Notes under the pieces: model-generated
Databases searched by the model: none
What the model was told of the DNA's origin: nothing
The model's input: the letters and a program-made list of their open reading frames with translations, nothing else
In this document: positions 53,126-62,553 of the stretch, one piece after another
How positions within the stretch are numbered: position 1 is the first letter of the stretch
Layout: every line of letters begins with the position of its first letter
Made by a program: the position numbers and the translations under genes
Source: Aristolochia californica
Lineage: Eukaryota; Streptophyta; Magnoliopsida; Piperales; Aristolochiaceae
DNA length: 64,000 bases
Assembly (NCBI GenBank): GCA_029961685.1
Contig: JARWKL010000012.1
Location: 14,989,227-15,053,226 of the forward strand
Direction of reading: 5' to 3'

Positions 53126-54431
53126 TCTGCCCCCCCTTGGAGATCGAGCTTGACCTCAAGCTCGGAAGCAGGGTAGACCTAGTGAAAGTTGTCGAGTCGC
53201 TCCCATTTTGCGTAGTTGTGGCCGATTGCTGCCCAGTAATGGCATGCAGGGAGATGTCCGGTGGTTCTTCCTCAATCATATCCTCTGTCACCTCGATATC
53301 CTCATCTTCAACCTTATCGATCAAAAACAATCTTTTGCACTGATGCCCAACCCGATATGGTTCATCACAGTTGTAACATAGATTCTTAGCCCGCCGTTCT
53401 GCCATCTCAGCACTTGTCAATTTTTTTATATAAGGAGTTGTAGGATGACTAGATCTCAGATCCCCTGTCAAAGTAATACCCGGGTTGTTTCTCGGAGGAA
53501 TGCGCTCCCCTGACCCTGGAGGTCGTCTGTGTTGTGCCTGCTGTCGCAATTCTAAAGCACGAGCTATATTCATAGCGCTGGATAAGTCAACAGGTGCATA
53601 GAGCTCCACCTCAAGCTTTAAGGCCTCCATCAATCCTGGTGTAAATAGCGCAACTTGCTGATCCACTTGTACCATACTGCTGGCTCGTGCTAATTTTTCC
53701 TGGAATAATTTTTGATATTGCTCCACGGCCCCAGTTTGGCGTAGTAAAACCAAATCTCCCAAAGGGTTACTGTAAGCCAGAGGACCAAAACGGAGAGAAC
53801 ACAGTCGCTTAAATTCATCCCAATCTACCACCTCGCTATCAACCTCAACTAGCTGGTACCAAAGTTGTGCTTCCCCTAGTAAGTGGAAAACAGCTACGTT
53901 GACTCGGTCATAGGTTGGGACTCGCTGATGGCTAAAAATTTTTTCGCATCGATACAACCATATCAAAGGGTCTTCTGACCCATTATAAGTAGGGAATTCC
54001 ATTTTAGTATACCTCGGAACAGTGCCTCCCCCCTGGTAGAAGTGTCCCCCCGGAATGAGGGGTCCTTGCGGTCCTGAGAAACTCGTGTGCCTCGGAAATT
54101 CATCTCCCCCTCTGTTATACGAATGGTCCCCTCCTCTCTGATCTGGAATGAGGGGTACAGTCCCTCCCCCATGGTTGAGGTGTCCCCCCAGAATGAAGGG
54201 TCCTTGCTGACCCGAGAAACTCGTGTGTCTAGTAAACTCATCTCCCCCTCTGATCTGCGAATGGTCTCCCGGAATTGGGTTCTTGCCAGTGCTTAGACCA
54301 GTCTCCATGCTATCCATCCTTCCTTTTAAAGTTTCCAAACTGAGAGTGAACTTCTCCTCCAATGCAGCAAATTTCTTGCCAGTAGTTAGACCATTCTCCA
54401 TGCTATCCATCCTTCCCTTCAAGGTCTCCAT
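53109..54431 (-). CDS. gag polyprotein of the gag-only element, 440 aa
   Basis: One open frame. The N-terminal coiled-coil-like motif ETLKGRMDSME..L.TGK occurs twice, and the Gly-rich block RGGDEF.RHTSFSG.QGP..GGH...GGGTVP also occurs twice (residues ~1-135). The capsid-like part is PTYNGSEDPLIWLYRCEKIFSH, LLRQTGAVEQYQKLFQEKLARA, LEVELYAPVDLSSAMNIARALE. The zinc knuckle CYNCDEPYRVGHQC is intact, followed by EISLHAITG-type sequence (DISLHAITGQQ). After that the reading passes at a deletion junction into out-of-frame pol-tail DNA. The ATG used is the first in this frame; a 1-base loss near 54479 probably separates it from the original start. Confidence 0.88.
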   Translation of the reverse strand: METLKGRMDSMENGLTTGKKFAALEEKFTLSLETLKGRMDSMETGLSTGKNPIPGDHSQIRGGDEFTRHTSFSGQQGPFILGGHLNHGGGTVPLIPDQRGGDHSYNRGGDEFPRHTSFSGPQGPLIPGGHFYQGGGTVPRYTKMEFPTYNGSEDPLIWLYRCEKIFSHQRVPTYDRVNVAVFHLLGEAQLWYQLVEVDSEVVDWDEFKRLCSLRFGPLAYSNPLGDLVLLRQTGAVEQYQKLFQEKLARASSMVQVDQQVALFTPGLMEALKLEVELYAPVDLSSAMNIARALELRQQAQHRRPPGSGERIPPRNNPGITLTGDLRSSHPTTPYIKKLTSAEMAERRAKNLCYNCDEPYRVGHQCKRLFLIDKVEDEDIEVTEDMIEEEPPDISLHAITGQQSATTTQNGSDSTTFTRSTLLPSLRSSSISKGGQMLWTQ

Positions 54432-54543
54432 ATCGATATCAATTTTTGAGAACCTCTCTAGGACAATATCAAATTTCTTTCAAGCAATTCAAAGTATTCA
54501 TTGGTGCTTCTCTCTACCGGGTTACCCTGCTCTGATACCAAGT

Positions 54544-55310
54544 TGTTATGGTCCTTAGCCATGGATCTATTAACTCGGCGAGATACGGATGAATCCAGCA
54601 CATTACAAGGTTTTTGAACACTGTAAGGAACCAAGAATCTCGTCTCCAACCACTGTTCACGCAGGTAAGTTGAAACAAAATCCCTTTTGTCTAACGTATG
54701 GATTTAACCACTAATCACACAGGTAAATTAAAACAGAACTCTAACCTGCTGTACTTAAGAAAATAGAATCTCGAGTTACCTCTTTGAATGAATTCGGAAC
54801 TCCTCAGCTCAGATTCGGAACTCCTCTTAAGCCCAAAATTCGGAACTCCTCTGCCCAGAATTCAGAACTCCCAACCAGCAACAAGAACCCGTCCTCCTTC
54901 CTGGGTAGACTCACGTCAAGACCTCTCCTTTTCTGGAATTTTCGTGAAAGAGATGATATTCTCTTGCACCTCAGAAGAGAAAGGTAATTCCTCTTCCTTT
55001 TCCTTCCAAGATCTCCTCAAAGACTCCCCAATGGATGCAGCAAACCCCCAAGAGAGTTCACACCAAGAACCCTAGAATAGAGAGCCTAGAAGGAACCTAA
55101 ATTACCCTAGTTTATGCTAATTCCGAACTTGCTTTATTTCTCCATCCTTACCCCTTAAATAGGGTAATTAACATCAACATAGGTTAGGGTTATTAAACCC
55201 AATTCTACCCCTACCTTTAAGTCTTATTACAAATCAATAAAATTCAAAATTAAAAGCAACATAAATAATAAAAGTAAAGTAGATGACTCAGTCTTATTGA
55301 GTCCATAACA
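54544..55310 (-). repeat. gag-only element 5' LTR, 767 bp
   Basis: Same length as 52359-53125; the primer site abuts it on the gag side. Confidence 0.92.
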
Positions 55311-55315
55311 CTGAA

Positions 55316-56314
55316 CAAGACCATCTTGGACTAATAAGTTCAAAATATGAGCACAACAACGCACATGAAATAACTTTCCACTACACACCAAATTTTTTTT
55401 CCTTGAAAAATCTTGTTTCAAAACTCTGATACAAACATCATTATATGCAGCATTATCAACTGAAATACTAAAACTTTATTTTCAATTTCCCACTCTTTCA
55501 AACACTTGTAAATAGCATCTGCTATATCAACGCCACGACGAGGAGGAGGAACATGCACAAAACTCAAGACTCGTTTTTGTAGCTTCCAATTACTGTCAAT
55601 AAAATGCTCAGTAATAACCATGTATTCAATCTTTTGATTTTGGGACTTCCAAAGATCCGTGGTAAGACTAATCTTGTTAATCTCTTTTAACAAAATTTTC
55701 AATTTCTTTTTTTCTGCCTCATACACCTCCATACACTCCTTCTTAATGGTCTTATGGGATATTTTCTCATAATTCATATTTGCCATCTTCATTACAAAAT
55801 TAAATCCTTTCTCTTCTACTATCATGAATGGATGCTCATGCATAAGAATCCAATGAGAAATGAGTGCTCTCATTTTAGCTTGATCATATTTTCCTCCAAA
55901 ATCCATAAAAGGAAGTCCAGATGGACTCTGATCAACATTAGATCCCATTCCCACTGGTTGAATGTTTAAGGTTTTTTGTTTTCTCATTGCCACTTTTCTA
56001 CTAGTGCAACGTTTCAAATGTCGACTCATATGTGTGGTCACTCCACTACTAATAACACTCAAATTAATTTTACAATGAACACACTGAGCCTTTTTTGTAC
56101 CATTAAGTGATACTTCTTTGAATTCCAACCACACATGAGACTTTTTTTGTCTTTTTGAAGTATGGGTAAAGTCACCTTCATCCTCATTTATGGCAATTTC
56201 ATCTGGGTCCACTTCTATGACAGAGGGTAGTGACTCTGGTGGAGTTGAGTCACTATTTATAGTCACACTAGAACTAGTGTTAATTATTGATGTCAATTGA
56301 GGAGGTGTTGACAT
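55316..56314 (-). pseudogene. hAT transposase, N-terminal part with BED zinc finger
   Basis: ATG is the reverse of 56312-56314 (MSTPPQLTS), just after a TTTTTGTAG splice-acceptor-like site. The BED finger is SHVWLEFKEV...AQCVHCK...THMSRHLKRC. Then KMRALISHWILMHEHPF, SLTTDLWKSQNQKIEYMVITEHFID (first catalytic Asp region), RVLSFVHVPPPRRGVDIA and CLKEWEIENKV. A frame change near 55460 is followed by LFHVRCCAHILNLLVQDGL, where the gag-only element interrupts. Confidence 0.9.
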
Positions 56315-58669
56315 TCTTACTTCTACAAAAATCAAAATTACAAATTAAAAACATAGAGAAAAGAAAGTTATCCAAACAACAAAGATCCTACACATAATAT
56401 AAGATATTTGTCTATTCTTAGAGGAAGGTACGTGACGTTGTGACAATCGGGAACGACCCTTGTCTTTCAATGCAGCGGGGTCTCTTTGAGCCAGTAGCCC
56501 TGCACCCAATAGTTTCCAGTCCAATATACCGATCATTTTTTAAATATAACTTTAAAAACTTCTAAGAGAAGGAAATAAGCATACCAACATTCTCTTCTAA
56601 TATTCTGATGAAATACAACCTCAATAACAAGAAATTAATGATAAAAATGAAAAAAAATTCAAACCTTACAGAAACAGAAAGTGTGTTCGCCGTTCAGGGA
56701 TATCTCCAAAAGCCTTTCCAAGAATGAAGGAGCACTACTGAAACGAAACAAGAGTTAGAAATTTTGTAGGGTAAGGTCGGCGACGAAAAAAAAACAGAAC
56801 ATTAAATAACAATCTTACCTCCCGTCGAACTGTCGCTTTCGTCTCGTCAGCGAGGAAGAACTTTGGATGAAGAAATTGAAGAGGAAGGATAAAAATTGAT
56901 TACAAAAAAGAGAGATAATTTACTTCAGTCTGTATCTAACGTATCAATTCAACGAAATATTGGGTCTAAAAATAAAAATTATGTACTGTATTCTGAAATG
57001 TTCTGATCTAATATGTATGATGAATACATACTTACAAGACTTGTTACTAGTCTAACATAACATAATTGGGTTGAGTTCCATATGCATAAAAAAAGTTTTG
57101 TTTTGGTGAACAACAATTTAATTATTATGGTTGTTTTATGGACCACAATATTATATTTAGGAGGAGGAAGAGTTCCATAGGAATAAGAAAAAGACACATG
57201 AAGAAAGAACAAGCTCTGATCACACCAGATAGGGTTTTTTTTTACAATTTTGCAGTTAGGACATGATTTTTGTCTACACAATTGATTCAAAGAGCATGTT
57301 ATCGTAATTTTAATTCTCTCAAGTTATTGAAAAAAAAAAAATCAGCACCAAGTCACAATAAAAGCTGCAGAAAAAAAGGTAAAGACTAATCATTGCATTT
57401 TGGATAAAAAAGTCCACTACCAGATAAAATATAATTAATATGGACACAATCTATATGAACAGAGATCAATATAAGTAGTGAACTAGCAAAAGTAGATGTG
57501 CATTGTACATTGAAAATGTTGATAATCCACATATTGTGACTAGAAGAAGGGTTTTGAGACTTTGTCCATAGGAAAATCGTATAGGATACCAAATGTAAGA
57601 CAACATATGAATGACGACTGTACAGAATGCAATGCCGAGCAAAGGATGAATGATCCTTTTCAGCTTAAACAGATTCTTAAGAGAGAACAGAAATTTTATG
57701 CATTTAAAACCAGTACCGCTGATAGCAATATAGATTGAAATTGGAAGGTCAAAGTTTAGGCCTGTGAGTAATAAGATAATAATCAACTACATGGTCTGCT
57801 AAATTCTCTTCGTGCTTAAAAAAAACAACATGATAGAAAACGATACGAGATAAACTTATTGATTGAGGAAAAAAGATAAAAAAATGATTAAAATGATGTA
57901 TTTAACTTTATCTGGAACATATACAACGAACCCCAAAGTTCTGTCAACCAAAGGCTAACTAGACTTACAGAAGATAAAAATGAAAAAAAAAATCAACACT
58001 AAAATCACAGAGGCAAAAAACGTACTGAAAAAAAAAATCAACACCAAAATTGCAGAGGAAGAAAACGTATAGAAGATAAAAATGAAAAACAAAAATCAAC
58101 TCCGAAATTGCTGAGGAAGAAAACATACAGAAGATAAAAATGAAAAAAAATAAAATCAACACTTACAGAAATAGAGAGTGTTCGCCGTTCGGGGATATCT
58201 CCAAAACCTTTCAAAGAATAAAGAATCACTGCTTAAACGAAACGAGATTTAGAGATTTTATAGGGTTAGGTCGGCGACGCAAAAAAAAATAAAAATTAAA
58301 TAAAAATCTTACCTCCCGTCGGACCATGGCTTTCGTTCGTTGGCGAGGGAGAACTTCGGATGAAGAAATCGAAGAGGAAGAAGATAGAAAAGGAAGAAAT
58401 CACAGAGGAAGACGAAAAAATCAAAGTCTTTGACAGAGATTGAAGAATTGGAGAGGGAGAGGGAGAACGAGGGATTTGAAGACCAAAATCCCCCGTTTCC
58501 CATGAATACCCACCGACAGACAGTGATTTTTGCGAGAAAATCATGCTGAAACGGCATGGAAATGGCAGAAAATGGCAGATAAGTATGGGTTCCAGACGGG
58601 GTAGGACAGAAGGGAAGAGACGGGAATCTCTGTCCCGAAAAAAATTTTAGAGCTCCCCCGATTCCCGAA
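56315..58669 (-). other. hAT 5' region: leader, intron-like sequence and repeats
   Basis: No protein domain recognised. A ~220-bp block occurs twice as a direct repeat (56665-56888 and 58162-58382), each with CGCCGTTC.GGGATATCTCCAAA and a splice-donor-like CTTACCTCCCGTCG. Between them, 57965-58165 has three to four ~55-60-bp units of AGAAGATAAAAATGAAAA...AAATCAACAC. A short patch at 56420-56520 is more GC-rich than its surroundings. Probably the transposase 5' exon and intron, partly duplicated. Confidence 0.55.
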
Positions 58670-58866
58670 TCGCCGCACGAGCCAACGAGCCGGTTCACGA
58701 GCCAACAAGCCGAACCTGGCTCTATTCGGGTTTGGCTCATTAATATAAACGAACCTATTTCTGAGCTCGAGCTCGGCTCGAGCTCGATATAAAACTAATC
58801 GAACCGAGCCGGAAATGAGCTGAACTCGAGCGGCTCACGAACCGGCTCGGGTCGAAGCCACCACCA
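58670..58866. repeat. hAT right end: TIR and subterminal GAGC-rich motifs
   Basis: Dense CGAGCC, GAGCTCG and GGCTCG motifs in both orientations, ending GAAGCCACCACCA. Counterpart of 50265-50440. Confidence 0.75.
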
Positions 58867-61466
58867 GTCCCAGCCGCTCCCCGTTCTCTTCACCCATCTT
58901 ACTTGAGAAGAAACATGATGGGACATGGAGGTTCTGCGTGGATTATCGGGAGTTGAACGTGCAGACAGTAAAAGACAAGTTTCCGATTCCGGTAGTGGAT
59001 GAGCTTTTGGATGAGTTACATGGGTCATGGTTATTCACTAAACTCGACCTCCATTCGGGATACCATCAGGTCCGGATGCACCCCTCTGATATCGAGAAGA
59101 CGGCGTTCCGCATGCACCATGGCCACTTTGAGTTCGTCGTCATGCCATTCGGGTTATCCAATGCACCTTCCACTTTTCAAGCTTTGGTGAACGAGGTATT
59201 TAGCCCCTATCTTCAAAATTTTGTTCTTGTATTTTTCGATGATATTTTGATATATAGCAAGTCGATTGAGGAGCACTTGGCACACTTGAGGATTGTTTTC
59301 GACTTGTTAAGAGCACATCAGCTCTATTTGAAACATTCCAAGTGTTCTTTTGCGGCTTCACATGTGGGGTATCTGGGACACATTATCTCACATGAGGGGG
59401 TTACGGTGGATCCCAAGAAGATCCGAGTTATTCACGAGTGGCCGCAACCACAGTCGTGTTCTGCATTACGGGTTTTCTGGGTCTCGCGGGCTACTACTGC
59501 AAATTTATTCAGAACTATGTGCCAGTGGCAGCACCATTGATGAGTTTACTCAAGAAAAATTCCTTTATTTGGAATGAGGGGGCCACCATGTCATTTGTGG
59601 CACTCAAAGCTGCCCTCGCATCCGCGCCAGTATTACAACTTCCCAACTTCGATGAATTGTTCGTGGTAGAGTGCGACGCTTCGGGTGTGAGCATGGGGGC
59701 CATTTTACAGCAGCTGGGCCATCCTATTGCATATTTTAGCAGACAGTTGGCAGTCCGCCATCACAAGCTGGCTGCCTATGAGCGCGAATTGATTGGGTTG
59801 GCCAAAGCGGTCTAACATTGGATCACTACAACCTTAAATTCCTACTAGAACAGTGTTTGACGACATCACCACAGCAGCACTGGATCAGTAAGTTGTTGGG
59901 GTTTGACTTCTCGGTGGAGTATCATGTGGGGAGATTAAATAAGGTGGCAGATGCCTTGTCATGGTGTTTTGAAAATCAACAGTCGATTTATTCTATCAGC
60001 CAACCGAGATTTCTCATTATGGACTTGGTGCAAGAGGCACATGCCACTTACCCTACACTGCAGGAACTACATCAGAAGATCTCGGAAGGGACAATGAATG
60101 TGAAGTGGTCCATCCAGGATTCACTTATTTATTACAAGCAATGGATTTTCCTTCCACCTGAGTCCAAGTTGATTCCAGCTATTCTCTCGGCCTACCATGA
60201 CAGTACACACGAGGGGATCCAGAAGACCTTGCACATAATTCGAGCTGACATTTACTGGCAAGCCATGAAACCCTCTATTGCGACTTATGTGGGCGACTGT
60301 TAGGTATGCCAGCGCAACAAAGCCGAGCACTTGAGTCCAGCCGATTTTCTCCAGCCATTGGCCCTTCCTACGCAGGTTTGGGCCTACATTACAATGGATT
60401 TTGTGGAAGGCCTACCCCTGTCAGCCGGCAAATCCGTACTTTTTGTAGTGGTTGATAGATTCTCCAAGTACGGGCATTTTATACCGATGGCTCATCTGTA
60501 TACAGCAACACGGGTTGCTCAAACTTTCCTGGAGCACATAGTCCGCTTACATGGCATTCCTGAATCCATTGTGAGTGACAGAGATGCAGTTTTCACGAGC
60601 ACCTTTTGGCGGGAACTATTTCGCTTGAGTGGGACGAAATTGAAGTTCTCCTCCGCCTATCATCCATAGACGGACGGGTAGACTGAGGTGGTGAACCGCA
60701 CCATCAAGATGTATCTACGTTGCTTGGTGGGGATCGTCCACGACAATGGCTTCAATGGCTTCCGTGGGCCGAATACTGTTACAACACTTCATTCCACTCT
60801 GCATTACAATTCACTCCTTTTCGGGTTATATATGGTTGGGATCCACCTCGCCTTCTCTCGTACAACCCAGGGTCCACCCGCGTGGACACGATTGATCAGA
60901 CACTCATAGACAGGGATCTACTGCTACATAATATCACAGAACGGCTACGACGCGCCCAAGCTCGGATGAAGGATGTATACGACATAGGCCACCGTGAGGT
61001 CTCTTTTGAGGTTGCGACGTATGTGTGGCTATGGCTCCAGCCCTACCGACAGAAGTCTCTTGCGGGACCTCCACGTCATAAGCTCTCACCCAGATTTTTT
61101 GGGCCGTTTCCCATTCTTTGACGCATGGGACCAGTCGCCTATCAACTCAAATTACCAGACACAGCCAGAATTCATGATGTGTTTCATGTATCTCTTTTGA
61201 AATCCCATTCCCGAGCACAGCCTACATCCACTCCATTCCTACCACCAGTTGATCATGGCGAGGTTATTCTTAACCCAGCTGCGGTGTTACGTGCACGGCT
61301 GACCAATGACCATTGGGAGATTCTCATTCAGTGGACGGACATTGACCCCGACGCTGCAACATGGAAACGTGTGGACATCTTCAAACAAGTCTACCTAGCT
61401 TTTGAGCTTGAGGACAAACTCTTTCTCCATGGGGAGGCAGATGTTGTGGACTCAATAGCACACTGA
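58867..61466 (+). pseudogene. G2 pol continued (RT, RNase H, integrase, tail)
   Basis: RT resumes with [18 protein letters not shown] sequence, then [20 protein letters not shown] (start region decayed), [36 protein letters not shown] and [11 protein letters not shown] intact (about 59235-59270). RNase H has VECDASGVSMG and YERELIGLAKAV, then a stop and a ~45-bp deletion (59815-59822) that removes the HWRPYLWGRAFLIRT-type segment. Integrase: zinc region with a TAG in place of Gln (60301-60303), core with VSDRDAVFTSTFW, stops at 60667 and 60679, then frame changes. The tail IQWTDIDPDAATWKRVDIFKQ and FELEDKLF runs into the 3' LTR and stops near 61466. Confidence 0.88.
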
Positions 61467-62325
61467 CTCACACAACGTAGAAGACAACAACAACTCACTC
61501 AATAGGATTTAACTCTTATATTTCTTTGAGTAGGATTTATTTCTTATATTGTTTTAAGTAGGAGTTATTTTTAATTACTTTATATGTAAGGGCATTATGG
61601 GGAATTATTGTAACCCTAACCCTAAAACTCCTTGACGTGACCTATTTAAAGGAAAGGTATGAATGAAATAGGTAAGCTTTGAGATTTTAGAATAACCTAG
61701 TCTAAACAGGTTGAGATCACCTCTTGATCTCGAGTTTAGGGTTTACTCCAAAAATCCAACCTATCCTTCACCCCCCATTGCCATCCATATTCACCCAAAT
61801 TCATCCTTCATCATCCATACTAGGAAGAGGAGCTTCCTACCCCTTTTCCAAACCCAAAGAGAGGGTTCTCCCTCTTGATCAACGTCAGCCACATCAAGGG
61901 GTCTAACCCTCTTGACAAGCAACAATTGGGGGAGATTTCTGGTCATTCACGTTAGGAGATTCATTGTTGTTCCTAAGCTTGGAGCCAGCAAGGAAAGAGA
62001 GGGTAATCATTCATGCACATGGGCCAAGGGTTGCTACAAGCCAGGTGTACATAGCTTGACTTGCTACAACCAAATCAGGTTTGAAACCCTGATTTTCGTG
62101 AGAAGAAAAAGGTATTCTCCTTACTTTATTTTGGTCAACATTGATGGCTTAATTTCATATATTTAGCAATCAAGATATTGTATCCATCAAGTCTTGTCCA
62201 CGTGAAGAGAAAACCAGTAAGGAAGGTTTTTGTTTACCCTCATATCGAGTCCAGACACTCAGTACCAGTGCTGGATTCACAAATCCCACGCCGTGTTACA
62301 TGATCCATGACACGGGACCTTAACA
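61442..62325 (+). repeat. G2 3' LTR, 884 bp
   Basis: TGTTGTGGACTCAATAGC...GGGACCTTAACA, identical in length to the rejoined 5' LTR. Confidence 0.92.
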
Positions 62326-62553
62326 CCTTATACTTTTGGGTCCCTCGAGATCTTCCAACTCGTCTTGATCGGGTTGCCAGCTCAAGATATATTTGAAGGT
62401 CCCACTTGATCTTCAACTCTTCTAACTCATTTCAGCTTGTGCTTCTTAATGCCTTAACTCGTGCTTGCTTGGGTGACGACTCTTTTTGCTATCCCACGTC
62501 CTCATGGTGGGTCCCACCAACTCGAGCACCATGGTGGGTCCCACATTGTAATA
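62326..62553 (-). repeat. C3 3' LTR, part 2
   Basis: Continues the C1-type LTR from 41399 (CCTTATACTTTTGGGTCCC matches CCTTATCCTTGTGGGTCCC of C1) and ends CACATTGTAATA (terminal CA changed to TA), followed by the reversed polypurine tract CTCCCCCTCAAGCTGGGG. Confidence 0.82.

Larger units (their letters stand above)
52359..55310 (-). mobile_element. gag-only Ty3/gypsy derivative (minus strand), TSD CTGAA
   Basis: LTRs 52359-53125 and 54544-55310, both 767 bp with about 13 substitutions and no indel by eye. Perfect target copies CTGAA at 52354-52358 and 55311-55315, inserted in the hAT transposase. Primer site TGGTATCAGAGC (reverse of 54529-54540). Internal region only 1.4 kb: a full gag joined to the last ~35 codons of pol. 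Protease, RT, RNase H and integrase are absent, so it must be mobilised in trans. Confidence 0.93.
50265..58866 (-). mobile_element. hAT DNA transposon (minus strand), 8-bp TSD
   Basis: Ends TAGGGGTGGCATTGAGCC at 50265 and, reversed from 58866, TGGTGGTGGCTTCGACCC: imperfect terminal inverted repeats of hAT type. Flanked by GTCCTAGC (50257-50264) and GTCCCAGC (58867-58874), an 8-bp duplication with one change; its removal restores the gypsy RT reading at this spot. It encodes a BED-finger transposase with the hAT dimerisation domain. Both subterminal regions are packed with GAGCC/GAGCTCG motifs. It was split by the gag-only element at 52359-55310. Confidence 0.92.
41400..62325 (+). mobile_element. 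Ty3/gypsy retrotransposon G2, host to G3 and a hAT element
   Basis: 5' LTR in two pieces (41400-42051 and 48258-48489, together 884 bp), primer site 48493-48504, gag from 48513, pol split at 50264/58867, 3' LTR 61442-62325 (884 bp). Target copies CCTT on both sides (GCCTT at 41395-41399, CCTT at 62326-62329). Its 20.9 kb span is mostly later insertions; without them it is about 6.1 kb. Confidence 0.9.

Noticed and set aside
58309..58740. 143-codon minus-strand reading frame at the hAT right end
   Set aside because: Composition is driven by the subterminal GC-rich motifs and Ser/Phe-rich low-complexity sequence; no domain, and it lies where the terminal repeats are.
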